Assembly (NCBI GenBank): GCA_964346725.1
Contig: CAYFVM010000007.1
Coordinates: 10,040 to 74,039, forward strand
From: UBA1715 sp964346725
GTDB lineage: Bacteria; Bacteroidota; Bacteroidia; Bacteroidales; UBA1715
DNA: 64,000 nucleotides
Reading direction: 5' to 3'
A model generated the notes under the pieces. That model was not told where the DNA came from, ran no database searches, and worked only from the letters and a program-made list of their open reading frames with translations. A program made the position numbers and the translations under genes. Within the stretch, counting starts at the first letter, position 1. Each line of letters begins with the position of its first letter. Positions 35,124 through 44,178 of the stretch are shown piece after piece.

Positions 35124-37310
35124 TTATTGTTGTTCAATTCTTTCCACTTTTGTCATTCCTTTGATTTTTTGTAGATTCATCATCAACATATTAAGTTGTG
35201 AACTATCGTGAATGTACAAATCGAAATGGGCGGTAAATTCATTTTCCATTGTTTCAATGTGGACGGTTCTAATGTTCACATTGAGCACGTTGGAAATTAC
35301 GTTTGAAATTTCATTAAGCATACCAATTCTATCTTTTCCTTTCAGAAGAATTGTCGCTAAAAATACTTGTTCTTGACGGCTAATCCATTTAATTTGCTTA
35401 GCAGGTTCTTTTAGTTGCCGTTCTATTGCTATAGGGCAGTTTTGTTTATGAATTTCCCATCCATTTTCGGAGGCAAATCCTATAACTTCATCTCCGGGAA
35501 TAGGGTGGCAACAGTTTGCAATGGTGTAATTTGTGGAATGGTGAATGATTTTAACGTTTTCATCTTCTTCACCATTTTCTACATCATCGCTTTTTGAAAG
35601 TTTTAGTCCCCAAAATAGTATTTTTTTGCTTTTTCTTTTTTTCGTAGCATACTCTTCAATTTTTATTTTGTTAAGTTCTTCTGCACCAAGTTTTTCGTAG
35701 AGTTCATTGCTATCAATAAGACCATAGCCTTTTACTAATTTTTCAATTATGGTAGGGGTAGGTTGTAGATTTTTTGCTTCTAGTAGTTTTGGAAGAAGTT
35801 GTTGTCCACGGAGTAAATTTCGTTTCTTTTCGAATCTGAATTTTTGTTGTAACGCATTGTTCGCTTTAACGGTAGAAATAATGTTAAACCATTCTTTTTT
35901 AGGTTTTTGCGAATCTGATGTGAGTATTTCAACTTGATCTCCGCTTTGAAGTTTATAATCAAGTCCGACAACTTTTTCTTTATTGATTCTTGCTCCAATG
36001 GCATGGTAGCCTATTTCCGAATGTATTTCAAAAGCAAAATCCAATGCGGTGGCATTAACAGGGAATCGGTGCATTTCTCCTTTTGGGGTAAATGCAAACA
36101 AGTCTGTTGAGTATAGGTTGAGTTTGAAATCATCTAGGAATTTTAATGCATCTTCATCAGGATTATCTAAGGAAGAACGAACGCGTTTCATCCATACTTC
36201 AAGTTGACTTTGCTCGAATCCGTCAATATTTTTGTATTTCCAATGTGCCGCATAGCCTTGTTCTGCAATTTCGTCCATTCGTTGTGTACGAATTTGCACT
36301 TCAACCCACGTTCCATCCGGTCCCATAACGGTTGTGTGTAAAGCTTCGTATCCGTTGTCTTTCGGAGTTGATATCCAATCTCGCAAACGTTCGGGATTTG
36401 GTGTGTATTTGTCTGTGATGTATGAATACACGCGCCAACACATGGCTTTTTCTTCTTCTACAGGCACATCTATCAAAATAATTCTTACTGCGAAAACATC
36501 GTAAACATTGTCGAATGAAATGTTTTTATTTTGCATTTTCGCATATATAGAAGACATTGATTTTGAGCGACTTGTGATATTGTATTTAATGTCGTGCTGC
36601 TCCAAGGTCATCATGATAGGAATGCAGAAACGATTTAAGTAGTGTACGCGTTTTTTTTCACTGCCTTTGAGTTGATGTAAAATGTCGAAGTAAACCGTTG
36701 GGTTTTGATATTTTAGACACAAATCTTCAAGTTCCATTTTAATCTTGTAGAACCCCATACGGTGTGCTATCGGGACAAACAAGGAATTCGTTTCTTCGGC
36801 TATGCGTTGTTGCTTTTTTGGCGACATAGAATTCAGAGTACGCATATTGTGAAGACGGTCAGCCAATTTGATAATAATAACTCGAACGTCTTCAGATAGT
36901 GTAAATACGATTTTCTTGAAATTTTCGGCTTGCCCTTCTTTATTTTTCAACACACCGCGAATTTTTGTAAGTCCATCAACAATTTGGGTGATTTTAGGCC
37001 CAAACATGTTATTGATGTCTTCTAGAGTAATATCGGTATCTTCAACTACGTCGTGTAGTAGAGCAGCAATCACAGATTTAGAGCCAAGTCCTATTTCTTC
37101 GGAAACAATTTTTGCTACAGCAATTGGATGGAGAATGTATGGTTCGCCTGAACGTCTTCGTGTTCCATAATGTGCGGTATTTGCAACCTCAAAGGCTTTT
37201 CTAACGCGAGCAACCGTTTCTTCGGATTTATGGCATTTGGGAGAATTTTTTAACAGATCCTCAAATTCTTGTAGGATATGTTCTTTTTCTTCTTGCGAAA
37301 ATTCTGCCAT
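35124..37310 (-). CDS. rel: bifunctional (p)ppGpp synthetase/hydrolase, Rel/SpoT
   Basis: The 728 aa protein makes and degrades (p)ppGpp in the stringent response. Domains in order are HD hydrolase (about 35-190, with His86-Asp87 in ALLHDVVEDTD), RelA/SpoT synthetase (about 230-350, with RSKSMSSIYAKM and KDNGYEALHT), TGS (about 400-465, with FAFTPKGEM), and ACT at the C terminus. Both catalytic centres look intact, so this should be bifunctional. The gene is monocistronic or first in its transcript, with a good promoter at 37332-37364. Confidence 0.95.
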   Translation of the reverse strand: MAEFSQEEKEHILQEFEDLLKNSPKCHKSEETVARVRKAFEVANTAHYGTRRRSGEPYILHPIAVAKIVSEEIGLGSKSVIAALLHDVVEDTDITLEDINNMFGPKITQIVDGLTKIRGVLKNKEGQAENFKKIVFTLSEDVRVIIIKLADRLHNMRTLNSMSPKKQQRIAEETNSLFVPIAHRMGFYKIKMELEDLCLKYQNPTVYFDILHQLKGSEKKRVHYLNRFCIPIMMTLEQHDIKYNITSRSKSMSSIYAKMQNKNISFDNVYDVFAVRIILIDVPVEEEKAMCWRVYSYITDKYTPNPERLRDWISTPKDNGYEALHTTVMGPDGTWVEVQIRTQRMDEIAEQGYAAHWKYKNIDGFEQSQLEVWMKRVRSSLDNPDEDALKFLDDFKLNLYSTDLFAFTPKGEMHRFPVNATALDFAFEIHSEIGYHAIGARINKEKVVGLDYKLQSGDQVEILTSDSQKPKKEWFNIISTVKANNALQQKFRFEKKRNLLRGQQLLPKLLEAKNLQPTPTIIEKLVKGYGLIDSNELYEKLGAEELNKIKIEEYATKKRKSKKILFWGLKLSKSDDVENGEEDENVKIIHHSTNYTIANCCHPIPGDEVIGFASENGWEIHKQNCPIAIERQLKEPAKQIKWISRQEQVFLATILLKGKDRIGMLNEISNVISNVLNVNIRTVHIETMENEFTAHFDLYIHDSSQLNMLMMNLQKIKGMTKVERIEQQ

Positions 37311-37331
37311 GACTCTTTATTTTAACTACTT

Positions 37332-37364
37332 CAAAGATAAATATTTTTTTTGAATATAAGCAAA
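37332..37364 (-). promoter_or_regulatory. Bacteroidetes-type promoter for rel
   Basis: On the coding strand TTTG (37361-37364) is followed after 21 nt by TATCTTTG (37332-37339), a good match to the consensus. The rel ATG lies 21 nt downstream. Confidence 0.7.
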
Positions 37365-37372
37365 GGTTACGC

Positions 37373-38899
37373 TTAATTATAAATTAGATGTACAACTCCG
37401 TGGCGGTCAATGTTTTCGCCGTTTGGCAATGTTATTTGTATCGAATATTGGTACATTCCTGTAGGGGCAATTTTGCCTTTAACTTTTCCATCCCAACCAA
37501 TCTCTATGTTGTTGCTTGTGAAGATTGTAGTCCCAAATCTGTCTATGATTTTCAAGGAATACTCTCCGGTAATGAATGCAAATTTGGGTTTAAATATTTG
37601 GTTTTCATCTATCTCACTTGTGGGGTTAAAAATATTCGGTATCAATATTTTATATTCCTTATTTAAACAAACACTATTGGTCGAAGAAATGTAACTTGGT
37701 GTTACAAAATTGTTGACTGATTCTACATGGTAGCATCGTGAAAAACTATGTGTGGCATCATCAATGTAATCAATATATATATAAGTATTACTCGTTACTG
37801 AGTCTACAAGTTGTTCGCTTTCATTGTTTTCCGACATGTAAATTCGATAGTATGAGGCTTCATTCCAGGGAATGTTTTTGGTCCATTCTATCATATTTTG
37901 TTCATCGGAAATTTCTCTAATTGTGAGTAGGATAGGTGTAAGTATTTGTGATTCAATCAATTTTATGCCACAATTGTCAAACACTGCGGATTTGTAAAAC
38001 ACGAGAGTGTCTTTTTTATATGCTTGTGTGTCGTGGTATATGTATATGGGCGAACTATTTGAATCTAAGGTAATTGTGTCTATACCAATAAAGTGATTGG
38101 TGTCAAATTCTGATTTATATACGACATAGTTTTTATAATCAGCAGCAGTGTCATATTTGAATGTAATTGCCACATCTGTTCCGTCAATGCTTATGTTTTC
38201 GGCATTAATGAATTTAGGACTGATTGGCATAGGTTTTATTATGGAGCACATTGAAGAATTTGAAAATTGCAAAGTCCCTCGGCAGTCTTGAAATGTTGCT
38301 CTCACATAAAAAAAACGTTCTGCGGTTTCGTTGAGATTTATGAGACAGGTTTTCTCGGATGGAAGGCATTCTTTTACAACAACTTCCGAGCCGTTAATTG
38401 ATTCTATTATTTCATATTTTTCAACGGTAATTCCGTATCCGTAATAGCCGGTCCACGCAATCAAAATTTGCGATGGACATACAGTCGTTTTTGCGGTAGA
38501 AACCATTGTTGTGTGGTACTCCCGCAAAGATGTGCTATTTGTGCCATTTTCCGAATACGCATCTACGGCAATAGAAATAGGGCGCTCATCTGCATTATAG
38601 GGGAAAATTGCTATGGTATCGGTTTTGAACGCAAAAGAGTTGTCTTCGTTGCCTGTAATGTCAACAATTCCTTTTCCTTTGATAAGTGTAGTTTCATCGT
38701 ATATATAGAGGATTCGGGCAAATTTTATATTCGGGCTCTCACTTTTGTACCAACTTACGGTAACTTCAGAAGTGTATGGATTCAGAGAAACGTATGAAAC
38801 ATCAGTTGGGTCTATTTCTTGTGCAAAAGTAAACACCGATGTGTAGCAAAGAAATAGACAAAGTATTGTTTTCTGAATGTTATCCAACAACAATTTCAT
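37373..38899 (-). CDS. type IX secretion cargo with gliding-motility-type C-terminal domain
   Basis: The 508 aa protein has a signal peptide (residues 1-26, ending FTFAQ), four or so fibronectin-like repeats, and a C-terminal domain from about 415 that matches the gliding motility-associated (CHU_C/TIGR04131) sorting type: it begins IPNIFNPTSE, contains YSLKIIDRFGTTIF and GWDGKVKGKIAPTGMYQY, and ends GVVHLIYN. Such domains send proteins across the outer membrane by the type IX system. No T9SS core gene (porK, L, M, N) is in this window. The start overlaps the end of the upstream peptidase gene by 20 nt. Confidence 0.88.
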   Translation of the reverse strand: MKLLLDNIQKTILCLFLCYTSVFTFAQEIDPTDVSYVSLNPYTSEVTVSWYKSESPNIKFARILYIYDETTLIKGKGIVDITGNEDNSFAFKTDTIAIFPYNADERPISIAVDAYSENGTNSTSLREYHTTMVSTAKTTVCPSQILIAWTGYYGYGITVEKYEIIESINGSEVVVKECLPSEKTCLINLNETAERFFYVRATFQDCRGTLQFSNSSMCSIIKPMPISPKFINAENISIDGTDVAITFKYDTAADYKNYVVYKSEFDTNHFIGIDTITLDSNSSPIYIYHDTQAYKKDTLVFYKSAVFDNCGIKLIESQILTPILLTIREISDEQNMIEWTKNIPWNEASYYRIYMSENNESEQLVDSVTSNTYIYIDYIDDATHSFSRCYHVESVNNFVTPSYISSTNSVCLNKEYKILIPNIFNPTSEIDENQIFKPKFAFITGEYSLKIIDRFGTTIFTSNNIEIGWDGKVKGKIAPTGMYQYSIQITLPNGENIDRHGVVHLIYN

Positions 38900-40172
38900 A
38901 CATAGAGTCTTCGTTTAGATAAGTATTTGCAAGTTCTTGTAAATCTTTTGCTTGCACCTTGTTTATTGTTTTCCAAAAATTACGATAGTAGTCAATGTAA
39001 TCAAAGTCATACTCCAATGCTTTTTCTAACATGCCACTCGTTGCAAATGCGCCATCAAAATTTCTAACGAGAGAAGATTGAATATAGGTTTTAACCATTG
39101 ATAATTCACTTTCTAGAACCAACTCAGTACGTAAACGTTTTATTTCATAATATATTGCATCTAATGCTTGTGGTACTACATCTTTGCCCACACTCGAGGT
39201 GATAATAAAATAACCACTATTACGTAATGAAACTACACCGGAACCAATGCCATATGTGTAGCCTTTTTCTTCACGCACGTTAGTCATGAGTCGAGAACCG
39301 AAGTATCCACCTAATACGGTGTTCAAAATTCGTAATGGTATAAAGTCAGGATGGGTACGGTTTATAGTCACTTTACCAATATTGATAGACGATTGTACCG
39401 CATTTTCTTTTTGAATGTGGTGACGTAGTTGCGTGTCGCCTTCTATAGGGAATATAGGAGTTTTTGGGTAGTTGTCGCTTGTACGAATCTTATTCTCTTT
39501 AAGATATGCAATAAGATTCTTTATTTCTGGCGACTTTGGATTGCCACAGATAATTATTTTACAGCCTTCCGCCACGTAGTATTTCTCATAAAAATCAATA
39601 AGGTCTTGTCTATTTATTTTTGAAAAATCATCCAATTCGCATGCAGCGCCATAAGGGTGATTTTTGCCAAACAATGCTTGGCGGAAAATTTTCTGAGAAA
39701 GAACTTCAACTCGCTCAATATCAATCTTATACTGTTCTTGTCTTTTGAGTATATGAGTAGCTAATTTATCTTCGGGAAAAGTTGGAGCAAAAAGAAAATC
39801 GGAGACAACATTGACAACTTCAGCTAAATGCTTTTCTATACAGCAAACACTGATGGTTACGTAATCTTGATTAGAGTTGGAGAATAGATATGCGCCTAAG
39901 AAATCTAATTTTTCCGCAATTTGTTCTGCATTCAAAGCAAGAGAACCTTCTTGCAACATTGCTAAGGTAGAAAGAGGAATGAGATTTGATAGAGCTTGGT
40001 AATCGCCGGCCTTTACCATAAAATCAATTTTAACAACTTCTTGATCTTGCAAAGGCAAAAGATAAATAGGAATACCATTATTTGTTACAAACTTTTCTGC
40101 TCGAAGCAATGATAAGTTTTTGATAACCTTATATTTTGGTTCTTTTCCTCTTTGTAATCTTCGAATTTGCAT
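38880..40172 (-). CDS. M16 peptidase-like protein, inactive subunit
   Basis: The 430 aa protein has the M16 metallopeptidase fold, with the C-terminal half segment REEKGYTYGIGSGV typical of the non-catalytic partner. The zinc motif HxxEH is absent; the matching position reads TLAMLQEGS. It probably pairs with the active peptidase encoded 2 nt upstream, as in heterodimeric M16 enzymes. There is no signal peptide, so a cytoplasmic or membrane-associated place is likely. Substrate is unknown. Confidence 0.85.
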   Translation of the reverse strand: MQIRRLQRGKEPKYKVIKNLSLLRAEKFVTNNGIPIYLLPLQDQEVVKIDFMVKAGDYQALSNLIPLSTLAMLQEGSLALNAEQIAEKLDFLGAYLFSNSNQDYVTISVCCIEKHLAEVVNVVSDFLFAPTFPEDKLATHILKRQEQYKIDIERVEVLSQKIFRQALFGKNHPYGAACELDDFSKINRQDLIDFYEKYYVAEGCKIIICGNPKSPEIKNLIAYLKENKIRTSDNYPKTPIFPIEGDTQLRHHIQKENAVQSSINIGKVTINRTHPDFIPLRILNTVLGGYFGSRLMTNVREEKGYTYGIGSGVVSLRNSGYFIITSSVGKDVVPQALDAIYYEIKRLRTELVLESELSMVKTYIQSSLVRNFDGAFATSGMLEKALEYDFDYIDYYRNFWKTINKVQAKDLQELANTYLNEDSMYEIVVG

Positions 40173-40174
40173 AA

Positions 40175-41419
40175 CTATTGATTGTTTTTTGACTTATAGT
40201 AAAGTGTTGTGTCATTGGTTTCTGCAAAAAGTGTATCCGAAACTCGTTTAATATCAACAAGAGATACGTCTGAATAATTCTGAAGTCGCGTGTTTACAAG
40301 ATTTGTATCCCCTAAATTTGCGTAGTATGCGAGCGCTCTTGATTTAGAAAGCACGTCAATTTCATTCAGGATTGTTGAACTTTCAAATTTGTTTTTAACT
40401 TTTTGTAGTTCATAGTCAAAAACAAAGCCTTCACGTATTTTCTGTAATTCACTTAGAATGGCTTTTTCTGCTGCATCCATAGAAATAGATGGATTCAAGT
40501 TACCTGAAATAATAAACAATCCTGGGTCAATTTCTCCTGATATATAGGCATTTATGTCACTAAACAATTTTTGGTCTTGTACTAACTTTTGGTAAAGTCT
40601 AGATGAATTTCCATTAGAAAGTATGTCTGAAATCAAATCGGTTGTATAAAAGTCATTTTCAAGTTGACCGCACATGTGAAATACTTTGATAATGCACGAT
40701 GCTGGCACGTCACGTTCTACCGTAAGTGTACGTTTTTCGGTTTGTGTCGGTTCTATAGGTAAATTGCGTGTTGCAATATTTCGGCGTGGAATAGGACCAA
40801 ACCATTTTTTTGCCAATAGTTTCACCGTCTTAAGCGACACGTTTCCCGATATTGCAATTATTGCATTATTGGGTGCATAGTGGCTATAAAAAAAGTCTTT
40901 TACCTCTTTTATGTTAGCTTCTTCTATATGACTCAATTCTTTTCCTATTGTTGCCCATTGATATGGGTGAACTTTGTAGGCCAATGGCCGAAGAAGGAGC
41001 GTTATGTCGCCGTAGGGACGATTTAAGTAACGTTGTTTAAACTCTTCGCACACTACATTTCGCTGAACATCAAGACTTTTCTGTGAAAAATCCAACTCCA
41101 GCATTCTATCTGATTCCAACCAAAATGCAGTCTCTAAATTTTGACTGGGAACTGTGATGTAATAGTTGGTAATGTCGGTTGTAGTAAATGCATTATTTTC
41201 TCCACCAACTTTTTGTAGAGGGGTGTCAAACGAAGGTATATGTTTAGAACCGCCGAACATGAGGTGCTCAAAAAGATGAGCAAATCCGGTACGTTCGGGC
41301 AATTCGTCTTTGGAACCTACATTGTATAGTGTGTTTACCACAACAAATGGTGTTGTTTTGTCAATATTGACTATAAAATGTAGTCCATTTTGTAATTCAA
41401 ATTCTTCGTATTGTATCAT
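40175..41419 (-). CDS. M16 zinc metallopeptidase, active subunit
   Basis: The 414 aa protein carries the inverted zinc motif HxxEH as His48, Glu51, His52 (GFAHLFEHLMFGGS), with VVCEEFKQRY as the likely third-ligand region. It is the catalytic partner of the gene 2 nt downstream. I place the start at the ATG at 41419; an upstream in-frame start at 41506 would overlap the preceding gene by about 70 nt and adds a basic stretch that is not part of the family. Confidence 0.88.
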   Translation of the reverse strand: MIQYEEFELQNGLHFIVNIDKTTPFVVVNTLYNVGSKDELPERTGFAHLFEHLMFGGSKHIPSFDTPLQKVGGENNAFTTTDITNYYITVPSQNLETAFWLESDRMLELDFSQKSLDVQRNVVCEEFKQRYLNRPYGDITLLLRPLAYKVHPYQWATIGKELSHIEEANIKEVKDFFYSHYAPNNAIIAISGNVSLKTVKLLAKKWFGPIPRRNIATRNLPIEPTQTEKRTLTVERDVPASCIIKVFHMCGQLENDFYTTDLISDILSNGNSSRLYQKLVQDQKLFSDINAYISGEIDPGLFIISGNLNPSISMDAAEKAILSELQKIREGFVFDYELQKVKNKFESSTILNEIDVLSKSRALAYYANLGDTNLVNTRLQNYSDVSLVDIKRVSDTLFAETNDTTLYYKSKNNQ

Positions 41420-41433
41420 TCTACTGCCAAATA

Positions 41434-41826
41434 TTAATTTTCCGGAGTACGGAAAGATTTTATATTTCCGTAATAGTAATCGTTGTGAACGCGAATGTAA
41501 CCGCAATAGTAGAATTTAGTATCCGGTTGTGGCCCTTTTAAATCACTGAGCGATAAGGTTACGATGTATGTGTTTCCTTGAAAATTCTTCGTAGTTGCTT
41601 CTGTACCTGCTCCATCTTCAACAGTACTGCGAGAGGTGCTGTATAGAACCCCAATTTCTTTGCATTCATCTAAGGAAATGTCGTCAGATTCTATTTCACA
41701 AGACACCGATGCGTATACTGCTGAGATGTCGTAAGCATCGCCTGTCTTTATTTCTACATCATCTTCGCAGGCACTAAAAATTGCCTGCGAAGATAGGATG
41801 CTGAGAAGATATAGAAACCTCTTCAT
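41434..41826 (-). CDS. small hypothetical lipoprotein
   Basis: The 130 aa product starts with a lipoprotein signal ending IFSAC (Cys20) and then an acidic region, EDDVEIKTGD. The C-terminal half has TKFYYCGYIRVHNDYYYGNIKSF, which resembles the end of fibronectin type III-like domains of Bacteroidetes surface lipoproteins. I do not recognise a named family. It lies 22 nt after ackA and 14 nt before the M16 gene, all in one direction. The ATG at 41826 begins the signal peptide; an upstream start would overlap ackA. Confidence 0.68.
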   Translation of the reverse strand: MKRFLYLLSILSSQAIFSACEDDVEIKTGDAYDISAVYASVSCEIESDDISLDECKEIGVLYSTSRSTVEDGAGTEATTKNFQGNTYIVTLSLSDLKGPQPDTKFYYCGYIRVHNDYYYGNIKSFRTPEN

Positions 41827-41848
41827 TGTCAATGTTTTATAAAAACAC

Positions 41849-43048
41849 TTATTTGTTTGCAACGAGATCATATGTATCACGAGCAATCATTAGTTCTTCA
41901 TCTGTTGGAATTAAACAAACTGTTACTTTTGAATCTTCTGCTGATACAATTGCTTCCTGGCTACGCACGTGATTGCGTTCAGCATCCATTTTTATTCCAA
42001 TGTATTCCATGTCGCTTAAGCTATCCATTCTAACGCCTTCTTGGTTTTCACCAACACCAGCAGTCCAAACTATGATATCAACACCACCCATAGCTGCTGC
42101 ATATCCACCAATGTATTTTTTGATACGGTAGTTATACATTTGAAGAGCAAGGTGAGCAAGTTTATTGCCATCTTTGTCGGCTTGTTCTATATCGCGCATG
42201 TCGCTTGATAGTTTTGTAACACCAAGAACACCACATTCTTTGTTCATCATTTCAACCATTTCTTGTGGTTGTTTGTTTAACTTTTGCATAAGATAGGTAA
42301 GGATAGATGGATCAACGTCGCCACTGCGAGTTCCCATCATAAGTCCTGCAAGTGGAGTTAACCCCATTGATGTGTCAATACATTCTCCGAATTTTACTGC
42401 CGAAATGCTTGCTCCATTACCAATGTGACATGTGATGATGCGTTGTGTTTTGATGTCTTTCCCAAGAAATTCACATACGCGTTGTGCTACATAGCGGTGG
42501 CTAGTTCCGTGGAATCCATAGCGACGTACGTGCCATTTTTCATACCATTCCAAAGGAAGAGCATATAAATATGCATAGTCAGGCATTGTGCTATGGAAAG
42601 CGTTATCAAATACCGATACTTGTGGGATATTTGGCATTAATTCTTGTACTGCTTTAATGCCATGCAAATTGTTTGCGTTATGAACAGGAGCAAGGTCGCA
42701 GAGTTCTTTTATAACTTCTTCTACGTGTTCGTCAACGAGCACACTTTTATTGAATTTTTCGCCGCCATGAACAACACGATGACCAACTGCGTCAATTTCA
42801 TCAAGACTTTTGATTGCTCCAATTTCAGGGTCGGTAAGAAGTGCGAGCACGAAACCTACACCTTCTTTGTGGTTTTTCATGTCGTGCATGATTTGTTTCT
42901 TACTGCCATCGGGCATTGTAATTTTTACAAATGCGTTATCAAGTCCGATACGTTCTGCGCCACCTTGACTGATTACGCTTTCGTTCTCCATGTTGAACAA
43001 TTTGTACTTGATTGAAGAACTTCCGCAATTTAGAACTAAGATTTTCAT
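41849..43048 (-). CDS. ackA: acetate kinase
   Basis: AckA converts acetyl phosphate and ADP to acetate and ATP. The 399 aa length is typical. It begins MKILVLNCGSSSIKYKLF, has GFHGTSHRYVAQR, TCHIGNGASISAV and WTAGVGENQ, the family signatures for nucleotide and acetyl-phosphate binding. The upstream pta gene encodes the partner enzyme, but an apparent terminator at 43061-43096 lies between the two. Confidence 0.97.
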   Translation of the reverse strand: MKILVLNCGSSSIKYKLFNMENESVISQGGAERIGLDNAFVKITMPDGSKKQIMHDMKNHKEGVGFVLALLTDPEIGAIKSLDEIDAVGHRVVHGGEKFNKSVLVDEHVEEVIKELCDLAPVHNANNLHGIKAVQELMPNIPQVSVFDNAFHSTMPDYAYLYALPLEWYEKWHVRRYGFHGTSHRYVAQRVCEFLGKDIKTQRIITCHIGNGASISAVKFGECIDTSMGLTPLAGLMMGTRSGDVDPSILTYLMQKLNKQPQEMVEMMNKECGVLGVTKLSSDMRDIEQADKDGNKLAHLALQMYNYRIKKYIGGYAAAMGGVDIIVWTAGVGENQEGVRMDSLSDMEYIGIKMDAERNHVRSQEAIVSAEDSKVTVCLIPTDEELMIARDTYDLVANK

Positions 43049-43060
43049 GTGTCAGTTAGG

Positions 43061-43096
43061 GTTTTAAAAAGAGATGTCATTGTGTATGACATCTCT
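43061..43096 (-). terminator. hairpin between pta and ackA
   Basis: Arms 43070-43080 and 43086-43096 form a perfect 11-bp stem with a 5-nt loop. On the coding strand it is followed by TTTTAAAAC. It begins 11 nt past the pta stop and ends 13 nt before the ackA start codon region, so it could reduce read-through into ackA. Confidence 0.6.
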
Positions 43097-43106
43097 ATGG
43101 TGAATA

Positions 43107-44117
43107 TTATTGTTTTTTGCTATTAATTGCTTGTGTTGCTGTGATTGCAATAACGTTTACAATATCTGATACGAAACATCCGCGTGACAAGTCGTTGATA
43201 GGAGCCGCCAAGCCTTGTAGAATTGGTCCATACGCTTCGGCATGTCCAAAACGTTGTGCCATTTTGTATGCAATATTTCCTGCATTCAAATCAGGGAAAA
43301 CCAAAACGTTGGCACGACCTTTAAGAACGCTCTCTGGAGCTTTTTTAGCTGCAATATTTGGAACTATAGCTGCGTCTAATTGTAGTTCTCCGTCGATTAT
43401 CAAGTTTGGATTCATTTCTTTAGCAATTCTAGTTGCGTTTACTATTTTGTCAACCGTTTCGTGCGATGCACTTCCGTGTGAAGAGAAACTCAACATAGCA
43501 ATGCGAGGTTCCATGCCCATCAAGTCTTGTGCTGTTTTGGCGCTAGTTACTGCAATTTCTGCCAATTGTTTTTCATCAGGATATGGATTTACACCGCAGT
43601 CAGCAAATAAAAATACACCGTCTTCGCCATATTCTTTATCTTTAAAAATGATGAGGAACGCACCAGAAACAATTCCTGTGCCTTGAGCTGTTTTTATGAT
43701 TTGAAATCCAGGACGAAGCACATTGCTTGTAGAGTTTTCTGCACCCGCAACTTCACCGTCGGCATCACCTGCTTTAATCATTGTAGTAGCAAGATAGAGT
43801 GGGTTTTGAATGGTTTTGCGTGCCGTTTCCATATCCATTCCTTTGCTTTTGCGAAGTTCATAAATCAAGTTCGCATATTCTTCCTTTTTAGGATGATTTT
43901 CTGGATCAATAATCGTTGCTTTAGGCAAATAGGTGAGATTATTATCTTTTGCGAATTTTGCAATAAAATCAGGTTTTGATAAGATTATAATATCAGCAAA
44001 TCCTTCTTTGATAACAATGTCTGCGGCTTTGAGCGTACGTTCTTCCGTGCCTTCTGCCAAAACGATTTTTTGTATGTTTGTTTTAGCTTTTTCTTTGAAA
44101 TATTTTATGAAATCCAT
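43107..44117 (-). CDS. pta: phosphate acetyltransferase
   Basis: Pta converts acetyl-CoA and phosphate to acetyl phosphate, supplying AckA. The 336 aa protein is the short PTA_PTB type without a DRTGG or P-loop domain. The segments LAEGTEERTLKAAD at the start, GAENSTSNVLRPGFQII, and ISDLSRG-type DLSRGCFVSDIVNVIAITA at the end fit the family. It is 61 bp downstream of the hexose-phosphate mutase gene. Confidence 0.95.
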   Translation of the reverse strand: MDFIKYFKEKAKTNIQKIVLAEGTEERTLKAADIVIKEGFADIIILSKPDFIAKFAKDNNLTYLPKATIIDPENHPKKEEYANLIYELRKSKGMDMETARKTIQNPLYLATTMIKAGDADGEVAGAENSTSNVLRPGFQIIKTAQGTGIVSGAFLIIFKDKEYGEDGVFLFADCGVNPYPDEKQLAEIAVTSAKTAQDLMGMEPRIAMLSFSSHGSASHETVDKIVNATRIAKEMNPNLIIDGELQLDAAIVPNIAAKKAPESVLKGRANVLVFPDLNAGNIAYKMAQRFGHAEAYGPILQGLAAPINDLSRGCFVSDIVNVIAITATQAINSKKQ

Positions 44118-44178
44118 ACCAAACTATATTCAGGTTAAAAACTGAGAGAGACGCTTTCTGCACGCCTCTCCTTAAAAC

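Noticed and set aside
43117..43686. A 189-codon open frame on the + strand opposite pta
   Set aside because: Antisense to a well-conserved enzyme gene, with no family features or promoter.
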